Assembly: GCA_032622095.1 (NCBI GenBank)
Contig: CP136062.1
Location: forward strand, 161,756,875 to 161,820,874
Length of the DNA: 64,000 bases
Direction: 5' to 3'
From: Siphonodentalium dalli
Lineage: Eukaryota > Mollusca > Scaphopoda > Gadilida > Siphonodentaliidae
Shown: positions 12,554-24,361 of the stretch, piece after piece
How the letters are laid out: every line of letters starts with the position of its first letter
Position numbering within the stretch: the stretch's first letter is position 1
Program-made: the position numbers and the translations under genes
Notes under the pieces: model-generated
What the model was told of the DNA's origin: nothing
Database searches by the model: none
What the model saw: only the letters and a program-made list of their open reading frames with translations

Positions 12554-14172
12554 GGGGCCTGTTTCATGAAGCAATGTCATAAGATTATCTTAAGATGGAC
12601 TTAATCTAAGATCTATGGTGGATCTTATGATGTAACTTTTCCGTTTCAAGAACGCGTTTCACAAAACAAGATTAAGTCCTACTTAAGTAGTAATTTAAGT
12701 TCGCGCGCTTTTAGACTGGCTCTCGACAATTTATTACAGCTATGCACAGAAATTGTTGGTTCTGTGTATGTTATATGCCTAGGTACAGTGTCTGCTGACA
12801 GATACTAGGGCGTGTCTAAGAATAATTATGATATTTTAATGCAAGGGCGATAATCAGTATAATGACTGGTGCATACTTAACTGCACGAGCGCGCCTTTTA
12901 ACTGTGTTTTCGCATCAGACCCCATCCACACATAGCTGCATGCTTCCAATGCCTATTTTATACAAACGTAACGAGCTCAAATATATTATTTCAGTTATTA
13001 AAGGGACTTATACATCGTAACTCAGAATGTGAACCTTCACCCATATAACATGTCATTAAGGCGACGCGAGACATATGTTCGCTCCTTCCAATGCTGATAT
13101 TAGGTTCTAATACATTATACGTCTTTGAAGCATCTATAATACCAGGAAACCGAATATGTCGCCATACTAATACAATACACCACAATGGAAGCACTGAGCT
13201 AAACGCTCTTTATTGATTGCCTACATTCATGGAATACTAACACAAAACGCTCTTTATTTATATTGTTATAATGTGAATAGGACTTCATATCGTGCTCCAA
13301 ATAGACTTATTTCCAATCTGAGACATGCTTGTAGAAGCCATATATAAATGATGTTAATGCCATTTGCTCTGGTTCTGTTGATAAATGTGCTAAACGCCTG
13401 TTATAATTAACAAACTGCGTATGAACTTCGAAAGTACGTTACGTTAATGAACGACATTCTGCATATATGTTTTAATAAAAACCAAATCAACGACTTCCAA
13501 TAAAGAGCGTTTATAATTAACAACACGCGAACAGACGGCCGGTTCACAGGCCCCTGGGGAAAATTACTAAAATACCAATATAGACTATACCACTGGTATA
13601 GTCTATATTGGTATTTTAGTAATTCCCCCAGGGGTCTGTGGGCCAGTTCACAGTGATATTATATGTTCTTTCGCAGATCCCGATGTGCCCGCGCGGTCCG
13701 TATACTATATACATGCTATATATCTTTTTATTTCATAGTTAATAGATTATGATAATACACATCATAATAATAAAATAACACATATTATGTATTATTATCT
13801 TGCCGATATATATACGGGGTACATATACAATACATTTTACAATCAAATTATAACATAATAATATAGAAAGGCAAGTAAATAATAATAATACTAATAATAG
13901 CTGACATAAGCATTTATTCAGTTAAATGTGTTTATAATAATATATACATGAACTAGATCCCATCCACATTTCTGACCAACTGCGGATCACAACGTATGTC
14001 TTAACTTTGAGATAATCTTATGACACCTCATACCAGTCTTAAAGTTAAGACCAAAGTTAAGACCATCTTAGGTTAAGACTTTGTTCGTGAAACGCACTTA
14101 TGACTGAAGTTTGAACTTATGACCATCTTAAGTCCCAACTATGTCATAAGTTGCCTTCATGAAACAGGGCCC
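12554..14172. mobile_element. Candidate ~1.6-kb non-autonomous element with terminal inverted repeats
   Basis: The left end GGGGCCTGTTTCATGAAGCA (12554) is matched in inverted orientation by TTCATGAAACAGGGCCC ending at 14172. The next ~100 bp inside both ends is rich in related CTTAAG, TCTTAAC and GTCATAAG motifs. No transposase was seen. AAACGCTCTTTATT or its complement recurs inside (about 13204, 13248 and 13501). A separate hairpin is nested at 13545-13640. The boundary is inferred from the inverted ends only. Confidence 0.55.
13545..13640. repeat. Compact ~47-bp-arm hairpin
   Basis: The left arm 13545-13592 pairs with 13594-13640 almost perfectly, leaving a one-base spacer in TATACCAcTGGTATA. 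The outer ends are CACAGGCCCCTGGGG and its complement. It could be a tiny foldback MITE or, if transcribed, an RNA hairpin. The sequence alone does not decide. Confidence 0.85.
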
Positions 14173-15750
14173 TGGATATTAAAGACTTTATCTGCCATTA
14201 TCTACAGGACTGCACATATCCACTAATGTCGATCGTTCAACTAACTGTCTGTCACTTTTACAACCACCATAACACTGTGAAATCATATTGACTAAACCAC
14301 TTGGTGAACAACCAACAACCTTTACTGTGTGGCGGCGTTTATAGTTAGACCAAGTTGCTTGTTGTGATCCGAGATTTATGCAACAGTTATACTGTCATCT
14401 TTGAATATATTATATCTGAATACAAATGGTATAGCGTCTGGTTTCAATATATGCTTACTGCCTCTTTGTGCTGAAAAGATAGAACACAGATCATCAGAGG
14501 ACAGCAGCGGGTGGTTCAATGGTTAGTCACTGGATATACAAAAGTACTACATCTACTTGTAGTAGGCTCTATCATTTGCATAATTCTCAGAATCATACAA
14601 GTATTTATATTGTTTTTTTAAATGGTGTGTTCTCTTCAAAAAACTACCATCCGCCCATAAAGTGAAAAGAATTTTATTCCTTACAATTTATAGAAACACA
14701 AACGATAAAATAATGTCATGGCAAATATAATGCGGCGAATACAGATGACTTGTCTTATATCACCGCGGTATAAGAACAATACTTTTAGTAATAATACACT
14801 TACATTCGTTGTATGTGGAAATAAAGTCACCTTCCTTAAAGAGTGAAGCACAAACCACCGAATATTCGGAAGTTATTTATTCCATGTGTCATCGCCTTTT
14901 GGAAAATGATGACCACCAAGATTGCTGCAGAACATTGCAAAACATTGGTCAGGCACAGAATACAGACAGTATATAAACGAAATGTGAGATGAAGCTTGTG
15001 TCAAAGTTAACGCTCAAATGAAACTGTTTACATTGCAACAGGAAATGACGCGATCCTCTGAATTAGCCACCTAGCAGCCAGGCTGAAATGGGAAATAACC
15101 GCAATATTGTCTTCCATTGCATCGCGACTGGGCATCATTTTGTTGTGGATGTCACATGGGTCAAAAGGTCGCAGAGTGCAAAACATTTGATAGAACGATT
15201 GTGGTACGCGAACAGATGGGTTAACGCGGGAGAAATTGGTAAGGAAGCGATGTTGATGTCAAAAGACGCAGGAGAGTCTTCCATATAAATATCTGGATGG
15301 CGTCCAACATAGTTGTCTATATGACATCAGTTCCTGAGATAAGTCATTATACAATATATTATGTGGCATAGGAATTACAGTTATACCAGTTCGTGTAAAC
15401 ATGGAGTATGGGAACGAATGGTGATACGGACAGAAAATAATAAAATCGCGGCCGGTGAAATGGTTGTCAAAATGGCCGCAACTTCAAGCCATGCCACAAC
15501 GAAAGTAACATATTGTATACGTGTTGCTCATATATTCTCTTGTTAAATATCCTTAAAAGATACACAACTCATTAAACTGACATTAATTGCCTACTGCAAG
15601 GTGAAATGGCAACCTCATGTACTGAATTCAGTGCCTTCTCATTTGAAGTAGTGCAGTCACGGTGCCTAGTAACATATGGGGTTACATGAATAATGATGAG
15701 TCTTTACATGAGTTTTTCCCACCCTCATAGCTATTTTGTTATCTTTGACG
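14173..15750. other. Non-coding, no gene supported
   Basis: No frame with a recognisable domain. A short GGTGGTTCAATGGTTAGTCA stretch near 14510 vaguely resembles a tRNA A-box region, but no clover-leaf can be built around it. Confidence 0.4.
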
Positions 15751-15893
15751 TTTGGTGACGATTGGATGAGGGATGTGGCCCGTATGGAGTGTCGAAGGAA
15801 TTAGTCATGCAAAGAGTAAAATCTAAGATGGCTGCTGGGACATGTTTTTCACCGAAAGCGTTCAAATTCGATAGCTTCCATCTCGAAGTGGTC
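15751..15893 (+). repeat. Dispersed repeat, copy 1 (TTTGGTGACGAT family)
   Basis: Begins TTTGGTGACGATTGGATGAG and continues through AAGATGGCTGCTGG and CATGTTTTTCACC. A diverged copy in the same orientation lies at 58521-58656, with a second fragment just before it near 58402-58475. It does not look like a coding sequence. Confidence 0.65.
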
Positions 15894-16120
15894 CTAAACA
15901 TGCATCTAAATTTATATTCGATTCAATTACGATTCTACTTTGAAACAATGAATTTTGATTACTTCATAACTGTCAACGCGAACGTAATGCAATCACAACA
16001 GGGAAGTATAAACAGTAGATACACTGGTAAATTATTCACTAAAAGCTACCGATCTGAGTTAACTTCTTGTTTCGCTACCGCGAATATAACAGTTTATAAT
16101 TTATTCCAAGGAGTCGAAAG

Positions 16121-16269
16121 ATATAGAGGATCTCCAACGAGTTATGTTGGGATATAAGATTTTATGAAACGAATTTGAGAAATTTGATTCACGATATGGT
16201 AGACGAGTTGTGAATCAAATTTATAAAAAATCTTATATCACAACATAACGACTTGAAGATCTTGTATAT
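16121..16269. repeat. Foldback MITE, copy 1
   Basis: The ends AGAGGATCTCCAACGAGTTA and CATAACGACTTGAAGATCTT are inverted relatives. The arms continue through GGGATATAAGATTTT and its complement, with a further inner pair (AAATTTGATTCAC against GTGAATCAAATTT). A second copy lies at 38470-38625 inside the channel-gene intron. Homology between the two loci continues downstream (near 16345-16440 and 38700-38800), so a longer repeat unit is shared. Confidence 0.8.
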
Positions 16270-17204
16270 CACATGAGAAAACTAGAGTTGTGTGCCTTAA
16301 ACGAAGCTTAAAAACGTATGAATTTACTTCGAAGACTAATACGCTTCACAACCATATACGACAGTATTGCGTGCTCAGTCTAGCGACGGAAACTATAGTC
16401 CCCCGAGTTGCCTGTTTTGTGTCTATTTTCGTTAGAATTTAACTTTAATGAACAAATCAATCAATTTGCATTTCCTGATAATTCCCATGTAGTGACGTCA
16501 CTCAAATCCTTTTTATTTATTTTAATATATGTCGCACTGAACTCGTTGATCTTATGTTACGGAGAACATATATGTTTACCCCTGAATACATTATAAAAAT
16601 GAAAGTGTCCGAATTTCATATTCATTCACTGATTGATTCATTGCAAAGTCAGACATAACAGTGAAACAAGCAAAACATGATTATACACACAATCACTTTC
16701 ATCGTCGATCATTTGGTATGCATACATGCCATCAATTCAATTAGATAACACAATTGACATCTTGCGCATAACGAACTACTTATGATAGGAATTGGGAATA
16801 GCTTATAGTAGTCGCATAATGAACTACTACTGATAATAATTGCGAATAGCCAAGTAGGTGATCTGGTTTGGTATTGGAATCTAAACCGGCAGGTAGGAAT
16901 ATCTCCAAAACTTCAACCTATGTATCAGTGTCCAGTTGTAGTGATTAAAAAGATTTCTTATTTCAATTATATTTTACAAGTTGATTCTAAGGGCAAAACT
17001 TAAGTTGTCAATGGCAATAAATTAAAGCTCTATCAAGTGAAACCCTACTAAAACGGGTTAAAGTAGCACTTAAAGAGGTCACCCCATAGAGTATGGGAAT
17101 GGGGAATCATTAGTGTTATTTGCTTTCAGATAAACCCATCGTGGCATCCCATAGCAAACGTGGATTACTGTACAATATTATAAGGTGCCCCTTTGTGGGG
17201 AGCG
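16270..17204. other. Non-coding
   Basis: The first ~200 bp is shared with the region downstream of 38625. The rest is AT-rich with no supported gene. Confidence 0.4.
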
Positions 17205-17850
17205 CCGCAAGGTAGTGGAAGGTGCCGTACTCATGCAGACTGTGCAACTATAAATCAAAACACCAGACTGAGATGAAATCTCACAAATATAACAGGGGGC
17301 ATGTCGACAGTTTGAGAATGATTACCATTAACACGTCCATCCGAGAGGCTGGTTACTTTATGAAGATCTCTAACATTGTTGTGTTGGTAGATGGGCGAGA
17401 TTTTTAATAAACAGGCGAAAAACATAAGTGAGAAAGTATTGGCTGAAAGGGCGTCTAAGCCGATAACAGAGTCAGTACTGTGTGGCGCTGTAGGTAAGAC
17501 CACACCACCACGTGGTTCAGTGAGAGTATTTGAGCCAAGGTACAGCTCTCTCAGCCACATTAACCTTTGAAGTCGAGTCCGCGGTGGATATAGATGATCC
17601 CTGGACGAACTTCCTCAACGATCCTATTGCAAATGATGTCCATAATGCAGTTGATAGCATTTCGCATAGTTGGTGAGATGACCATTGACGCGGGCACTCA
17701 ATCATTGCCCAAACAGATCATCGTGCAGACGGATCCTGCCAGGAATGCGAGACACTGAATATGCTGAAGACTAAGCAGCGGATGCCAGTTGACTCAGACA
17801 CCGAGATACGACTGCCAGGTGAGAGAAATACAGAGCATCGGAGACTCACC
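17205..17850 (+). pseudogene. Decayed fragment with one C2H2-type zinc finger
   Basis: Around 17225-17305 the plus strand reads YSCRLCNYKSKH, then QTEMKSHKYNRGH. This gives C-X2-C-X12-H-X5-H spacing, as in a C2H2/BED-like nucleic-acid-binding finger. The open frame ends at 17405. Downstream, protein-like stretches appear in different plus frames: SEKVLAERASKPITESV near 17430, FEVESAVDIDDPWTNFLND near 17570, and a segment with SCQECETLNMLK near 17730. They are separated by stops. This fits an old gene or transposon-derived coding sequence broken by frameshifts. The family was not identified. Confidence 0.4.
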
Positions 17851-18372
17851 TAGAAGACGTGTAATCAGAAAAAAATACAATTATTGCTAAATGTCTCAGG
17901 AAATGCACAAGAAAAGACCGAAACGTTGCTCACATTTATTAGTTATATTGAAAAGTTATGTTAAGTCTTTGTCTCAATTGTATGTAATTTGCTTTGTTAT
18001 GGGTGATATTGTGTGGGAACAACCTTTTTGTAAGAGGGGCTAGTTGTAATAATCGGCTTTCCCGCTAGCATCTATTTGTCTACATGGGGTATTTCGATGC
18101 CAAAATTGCGTAAATTCATTACCTCACAAATTTTCATCTACATAAATGCTAATCATATCAATCATGATGTGTGTTTATTCCGATTAATGATCTCAAGGTC
18201 TCAACATTTCTAGTATTGATGCAGTTTATAGCGTTTGTCGCTTTTCAAATAGCAATGTTTTCATTTCATGGGCGCATCCATATTCTTGCCAAGAAATCCA
18301 GCAGAAAATAATAAGAGGATTCGGGGTTTGATGCCACCTTCCTGCTAGATTACAAGATACATGATGGCCTTT
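17851..18372. other. Non-coding, no feature recognised
   Basis: AT-rich spacer with no supported frame or repeat. Confidence 0.4.
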
Positions 18373-18772
18373 TTAACCCTTTACCCAACAAACCGGCCAA
18401 AACCGGCCAAATAAAGCTTCAACAGCCTAAAATATCTTCGGTCTGTCTCAATAGAACCATACAAATATGGATATCATTGGAATCGGCTCCTTGACCACAT
18501 TGTGATAGTTACAGTTATGCCCTGTGTCAATGCATTCTCTTATATATGCGAGTCGACCATAGGTCGCCTCGCATATATAAGAGAATGCATTGGCCTAAAA
18601 AAAATCTTTTTTTAACACTTTTTACCATTTTTTCTTACATTCTTTAACAATTTTATAATTTTTAATGTGTTAAGCCAATGCATTCTCTTATATATGCGAG
18701 GCGACCTATGGTCGACTCGCATATATAAGAGAATGCATTGGCACAGGGCCGTTCTGTTGGGTAAAGGGTTAA
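18373..18772. mobile_element. 400-bp TTAACCC-ended element with two nested palindromes
   Basis: The ends TTAACCCTTTACCCAACA and TGTTGGGTAAAGGGTTAA are exact inverted repeats, with TTAA at the outer edges. TTAACCC is the classic outer edge of piggyBac-type insertions. Inside are two ~73-bp palindromes (18523-18595 and 18672-18744) in opposite orientation, so the element is an inverted repeat of palindromes. There is no coding capacity. Related palindromes lie at 9121-9196 and 27722-27880. Confidence 0.85.
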
Positions 18773-18932
18773 AACAACAGAGAGATACATCGCCTGGAGT
18801 ATACCCCAGGGTGGGCCATCAATTCCCGTATTGGGAAATGCAATTTTTGTTTTCATGATAGGGGACAGACCATCAACTTGCAATGATGATATCAGAGATA
18901 ATCGAAAAGTCAATTAGTCAACGATGGTGCCG

Positions 18933-19584
18933 TTAAAGGGGTACTGTACACAGAGATAGGAGATTTTTTTATTTACTCCCATTGAAATAACTTTCAAGTT
19001 AGATTGTGTTCGTGTTATATGAGTTGCGTATAAACCTAATTTAGCGAAGAAAATATTGATCTTGGAAACAAAAATATTACGATTTCAAACTACGCGCCAT
19101 GTTTTTGACCTTCACCGGAGAAGACGCAGGTCGCAGGCAGAACCGGAAGTTCATTGCTCACAGCTTCGATTGATGCATTCAATCTCTTCCATCGAACAAT
19201 CTCACTCCCTATAAATTACTTGACGCTTTATGACTCTTGTTTCTTTCTCCCTTTTTTCCGAATCGGTTATAACGGGCCTTCTTTTGCAGGTAACATGTTT
19301 TGTTTGCAACTCAATAATGTTCGCGAACGGCCGTCGATAAAAGACACGCAACATATGCGATTTCAAGAACGGTAACTCGTAATGGCATAATTCTCCATTT
19401 TATGACTCCAGCCATAAATGAATTTATATTAAATAATTCAATTTTACTTTTACGATAGCCTGTTAACCGGAACGTTTTCAGTAGACATCGTCGACTCAAA
19501 TTAGTTATTTTATAATATAATATTCATATTAGATCGCTATTGTCACCGGGAATTTATTGAAATTGGGGTACAGTACCCATTTAA
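18933..19584. mobile_element. TTAA-flanked MITE (family TTAAAGGGGTACTGTACAC)
   Basis: The left edge TTAAAGGGGTACTGTACAC pairs with the right edge GGGGTACAGTACCCATTTAA. Both outer ends are TTAA, as in the element at 2114-2469, and the termini are almost the same. The ~650-bp interior has no transposase domain. Short frames inside, such as 19154-19375, are not supported as genes. Confidence 0.7.
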
Positions 19585-21482
19585 TGGACTGCCAATGTTG
19601 AAATAAACTGAAGTCGGACATGTCATGTCAAAATCCGCCCCAATTACTGCTGTTGGATTTCCCTACAATGTCTCCAATTGTACAATCGTACTGTATATGT
19701 ATAGGCCTGATTGAGTGAATGCACTTTCTGAATCGCATAAATATTTAATGGTGAACAATTGCAATGCAGTTGGAAGCCTTATAAACATAAAGTAATACCA
19801 TGTCGATATGTATTGTCAACCGATATGGCAGCAAATCGATTTATAAGTAGATAAATGAGAAGTAGAGTCTGTTGATTTTGTGCTAACAGGGACAGCACTC
19901 TAATTTTACCTTGACAACAGACAGGTACACTGATCGCGTGAAAGCATGCAGGTCTTGTGACGCTGTTTTTTTTTTATTACAAACATGGCAATTAGCGTTC
20001 TTTGTTTCAAATCGTAGATCAATACCCCTTCTTATTAATGGGAAGTGTATCATGGTAATGTTATGTTTGCGTAAGATTCAGTTTTCCGCGCAAATTAAAT
20101 TTGTATATTGTTCACATTTATCTTGTATAATTGCAATATTATTAATCTGTATTAGTTGCAAATTTAAATTACTTTGCAATGAAATTTAGTATCTCCGTCT
20201 AGTGGTAAGAGCGGTGCCAGAACATGGTCGATGGCTGATTTGGCTGGCCGTTTCCAAATACTATAAAAGCCCTGGTATAAGGTTAAAAAGAGCGCCATAG
20301 AATGTATTCAATTTTGTGCTTTTTACTTGTTTATTTGCTACGCTGTAAGTTTATCTATTGTGATGGGATATGTTTATTTCATCTTTATTTAGTATTTTTC
20401 TAAGTTTCGTTGTTGGCCCAAATAGTACTTAAACGAGTTATGTGCAGTTTGTAGCTCAGGCTTTGTTGCGTTTTAGTAAGCTGTCTTCTGGTTCTGTTTA
20501 GTTCACTTTATTTATTTATCAAACATGGTAATTTTTCTCCTCCCCGCTTTCTTATTATTTGAAATTATAGGTAGTGTTCGTGCAGTCTGACAATGAATAT
20601 TTAATGGAGACCCACATGTATTCCATCTGAGTGGACTCATAAATTGAGTGAGCAGCTCACAGTGAATCATACTTAAAGGAAGCTCTGATTTGGATTCTAT
20701 TAAATTCTATTAAATTATTTACTAAGTCCTACGTTTAGGCGCTTCTAGAAATTTTCATCAGAAATATTTTCGTTTACCACGTGAAGGGATATTTTCAACA
20801 AGGTACTATGGTATAAGTATCTAGTTATTTATTATCTTCTCATTATGGCTTTTCCGAGGGTCAACATCTCAAATTAGGTTACCAAGAGAGTTAACTTTCT
20901 CTTGATTAGTTTAGTAACTTTAATTATGGTTCTTTCCCCAAGGAATGTAACATTCCCTTGAAAGTGTATTAAACTGTTTCATTCAGGGATTCCAATTTAT
21001 CTGCATGTTTTATTTTAATATTTTCTGGTTTCATAAATCTTTAAATATTGGATATCGATATCCAGGTGGTGTATTTTTTACTATATGGTCTAACAATGAT
21101 TCAGTTAGATAAAGTAAAACATTTTCATATTTTCATTTGAATCTGACAGTACTTATATATTGGCATATTCACTAACTAATTGCCAGTCAGTTGCTCTGTA
21201 GTAAATATCAGAGTATTTATCATCTAACATTCATTAATGCGCTTTATATAAATCATGTTTATTTTATAATCATTACATAATTCATTGTGTTGTATTATAG
21301 CACTCCATCATACGAGAACGCCTGACTTCGGATGAAGTTAATTTCTCGGTTTGGCTGATAGGGTAGGACTCTGCCATTTAATTTATCATGTTCGAATCAT
21401 TATTCATCAATCATTAGGTAGGGTTTCGTTATATGTAGGGTTTATGCCCGTTAATCTTTGCGAAGTTCTGGTTACTTTGTGT
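19585..21482. other. Non-coding; possible tRNA-like or LTR-like promoter segment
   Basis: No supported gene. Near 20192-20240 the sequence TCTAGTGGTAAGAGC resembles a tRNA A-box, but no complete tRNA can be folded. A TATA-like ACTATAAAAGCCCTGG follows near 20260. From about 20.3 kb the sequence is AT-rich and T-biased. Confidence 0.35.
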
Positions 21483-21720
21483 TTATGTTGGAGCCTGTTA
21501 GGAAAATTGCAATTACTGTAATAGGTACCTGCTGTTTTAGCTTTAAGTTTTTCTCCTGCTGCGTAGGGTTTCCAGTGCTAGTCACCTAGGGTCAGATTAT
21601 CCTTTATGTGAGAATCGGGGGTCTAGCCCGCACTGTTTTCAAGTGAGTTTCTCAGAAAATTGTATTAGGGGTACATTATTTTGTATTTTGTAAATAGTTA
21701 ATAGTAAATAGAAAGATATA
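21483..21720. repeat. Inverted repeat pair, left member
   Basis: About 230 bp, including GGGGGTCTAGCCCGCACTG and CAAGTGAGTTTCTCAGAAAA, then TTTTGTATTTTGTAAATAGT. It recurs with moderate divergence in reverse orientation at about 24745-24965. The pair encloses the GACCTTGA repeat cluster and its microsatellites. Confidence 0.7.
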
Positions 21721-21726
21721 TATATT

Positions 21727-21729
<3 letters not shown>

Positions 21730-21761
<32 letters not shown>
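21730..21761. repeat. (GA)n microsatellite
   Basis: Uninterrupted GA dinucleotide run of about 16 copies, followed by a short AT run. Confidence 0.97.
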
Positions 21762-21765
<4 letters not shown>

Positions 21766-21775
21766 TATATATATA

Positions 21776-24026
21776 TACTAGAAGGTGACCCGACTTCGTC
21801 CGGGCTTTGACCTTGAGTTGTCTATTTTGAAGGCCAAGGTCAAGTGGGGTCACGATTTGACCCGTCCAAAACACTGCCCGAACAAAAGTACCCGACAAAA
21901 GTACCCGTCGAAATCCATCCGGTTTTACCCGATTTGACCTTGTAGAAGGTGACCCGACTTCGTCCGGGCTTTGACCTTGAATTGACCATTTTGAAGGTCA
22001 AGGTCAGGTGGGGTCAAATACCAACACCCCAAAAATGGTGGAAATCGGCCCAGCGGATACCGGGAAATCGGTCCAGCGGATACCGAGATACCCTATGCAT
22101 CAAATTTCGTCCGTAAAAATCCGCCAGTTTAGCCCGATTTGATTTCCACTCAAGTATATAAACGCGCCTCATATACACACGCTCATTAATTATCAAGTTT
22201 CAACGTAAAGATAAATTACCATCGGTGCCCGAGATATCGCCAAGACGTCTGAAACAGTCAAATGCATCGGCCGGTTAAGCGTTAACGTGATCTAACGTTA
22301 TGACCTCTAACGACGTCATAGAAGTTACGCATTGTTTTTATCCTGATGGAAGATAGTACCACTTCTTCTTGATAATTGAGGCAGATAACTAAAACGGATA
22401 CATACGCACGATATATCGTTGGAAAGAGGAAACACGAAAAATTCTCAAAGTGTCATTATTATGACTGGCATTTTATTATTCGCGCTGTTTCGAATCGATT
22501 TGTAAGCACCGAACTCAAATGAAAGTCCCGTAACACAGCGTAAAAACAGACTTGACCTCGGCACGTGAAAAGTTGACATCGGATCTGAAAATCAATAGGC
22601 CTATGTTACTCCTGGCCCGAAAATACCCCCACATACCAAGTTTCATCGAAATCGGGTCGGCCGTTTTCGAGTTCATCGATTACACACACACACACAAACA
22701 AACACACACACACACATCTTCCAAAATATATAATAGACTAGAAGGTGACCCGACTTCGTCCGGGCTTTGACCTTGAATTGTCCATTTTGAAGGTCAAGTG
22801 GGGGTCACGATTTGATCAGTCCAAAACTCTGCCCGGACAAAAGTACCCGACAAACGTGCCCGTCGAAATCCATCCGATTTGACCTTGAATTGATCATTTT
22901 GAAGGCCAAGGTGAGGTCGGGGTCACGACTCGACCCGTCCAAAACACTCAGTTGACAAAAGTACCCCCATGTATCAAATTTCGTCGAAATCCCATCAAAA
23001 TTGGCGATTTGACCTTGAATTGACCCGAATTCAAGGTCAAGGTCACGTCGCACGGGCAAACGAATATGCTTATGAGACTCCCCATACGAAGATACCACCA
23101 CATACCAAGTTTCATCGAAATCCCGTGATATTCGGGCGTTTGACCTTGAAATTACCCGATTTCAAGGTCAAGGTCACGTCGCACGGGCAAATTAATAGGC
23201 CTATGCCAGTTCCCGGCCGAAAATACACCCACATACCAAGTTTCGTCGTTTTCGAGTCCATCGCGAACACAGACACACATACACACAGACAGACAGATCT
23301 TCCAAAATATATAATAGACTAGAAGGTGGCCCGACTTCGTCCGGGCTTTGACCTTGAATTGTCCATTTTGAAGGCCAAGGTCAGGTGGGGTCACGATTTG
23401 ACCCGTCCAAAACACTGCCCGAACAAAAGTACCCGACAAAAGTACCCGTCGAAATCCATGCGGTTTTACCAGATTTGACCTTGAATTGATCATTTCGAAG
23501 GTCAAGGTCAGTTCAGTGGACAAAAGTAACCCTATGTATCAAATTTCGTGGAAATCCTATCAAAATTCGCGATTTGACGTTGAATTGACCCGATTTCAAG
23601 GTCAATGTCTCGTCGCACGGGCAAATCAATAGGCTTATGAGACTCCCCATACGAAAGTATCCCTAGACACTAATTTTCATCAAAATCCCGTGAGATTCTT
23701 GCGTTTGACATTGAAATGACCCGATTTTAAGGTCAAGGTCACGTCGCATGGGCAAATTAATAGGCCTATGCCACTCCCCGACCGAAGGTATCCCCACATA
23801 CCAAGTTTCATCGAAATCCCGTTATATTCGGGCGTTTGACCTTGAAATTACCCGATTTCAAGGTCAAGGTTATGTCGCACGGGCAAATTAATAGGCCTAT
23901 GTCACTCCCCGGCCGAAAATACCACCACGTACCAAGTTTCATCGAAATCGGCTCGGCCGTTTTCGAGTCCATCGATTACAGAGACAGACAGACACACACA
24001 CACACAGATCTTCCAAAATATATAAT

Positions 24027-24029
<3 letters not shown>
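21776..24029 (+). repeat. GACCTTGA-rich repeat family, about four nested copies
   Basis: The header TAGAAGGTGACCCGACTTCG, followed by TCCGGGCTTTGACCTTGA, occurs near 21778, 21942, 22738 and 23317. Within copies, ~130-bp subunits repeat; each has GGTCAAGGTCACGTCGCACG, then AATTAATAGGCCTATG, then CCAAGTTTCATCGAAATC. Copies end in a (CA)n tract and ATCTTCCAAAATATATAATA. TGACCTTGA and its complement TCAAGGTCA recur more than fifteen times. Coding frames across it are repeat artefacts. Confidence 0.9.

Positions 24030-24078
<49 letters not shown>
24030..24078. repeat. (AT)n microsatellite at the centre of an inverted repeat
   Basis: About 24 AT dinucleotides. They are flanked symmetrically by GATCTTCCAAAATATATAAT (left) and its reverse complement (right), then by CA/GACA and TGTC tracts, so 23985-24128 is a large hairpin. 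Confidence 0.95.
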
Positions 24079-24080
<2 letters not shown>

Positions 24081-24135
24081 ATTATATATTTTGGAAGATC
24101 TGTGTGTGTGTCTGTCTGTCTGTCTGTCTCCGCGT

Positions 24136-24138
<3 letters not shown>

Positions 24139-24212
<74 letters not shown>
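24139..24212. repeat. (GA)n microsatellite
   Basis: Uninterrupted run of about 37 GA dinucleotides. Confidence 0.98.
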
Positions 24213-24214
<2 letters not shown>

Positions 24215-24361
24215 CTACAACTAGTCCCCAGTTTATAGTAGAATTTACAAAACGAGTCCAGTAAATTAGGTCAGGACCGAGCCTTTGGCGAGGCCCAGAC
24301 CTAATTTACTGGACGAGTTTTGTAAATTCCGCTATATACTTGGTATGAGTTGTAGATTCTA
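24212..24361. repeat. Hairpin next to the GA tract
   Basis: AATCTACAACT near the left end pairs with AGTTGTAGATT at the right. Inner arms ACAAAACGAGTCCAGTAAAT and TTACTGGACGAGTTTTGTAA pair around a GAGCCTTTGGCGAGGC-type centre near 24284. This is a compact ~150-bp foldback element. Confidence 0.8.

Noticed and set aside
14505-14580. Possible tRNA gene (GGTGGTTCAATGGTTAGTCA)
   Set aside because: No acceptor stem, anticodon arm or B-box could be paired around it.
15762-16157. 131-codon plus-strand frame
   Set aside because: Runs from a dispersed repeat into a foldback MITE; composition is not protein-like and no domain is present.
20190-20260. Possible tRNA or SINE head (TCTAGTGGTAAGAGC)
   Set aside because: Only the A-box-like part is present; no B-box at the right distance and no second copy in the window.
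22969-24264. Frames of 117-142 codons in the GACCTTGA cluster
   Set aside because: Translations of dispersed repeats and of (CA), (AT) and (GA) microsatellites.
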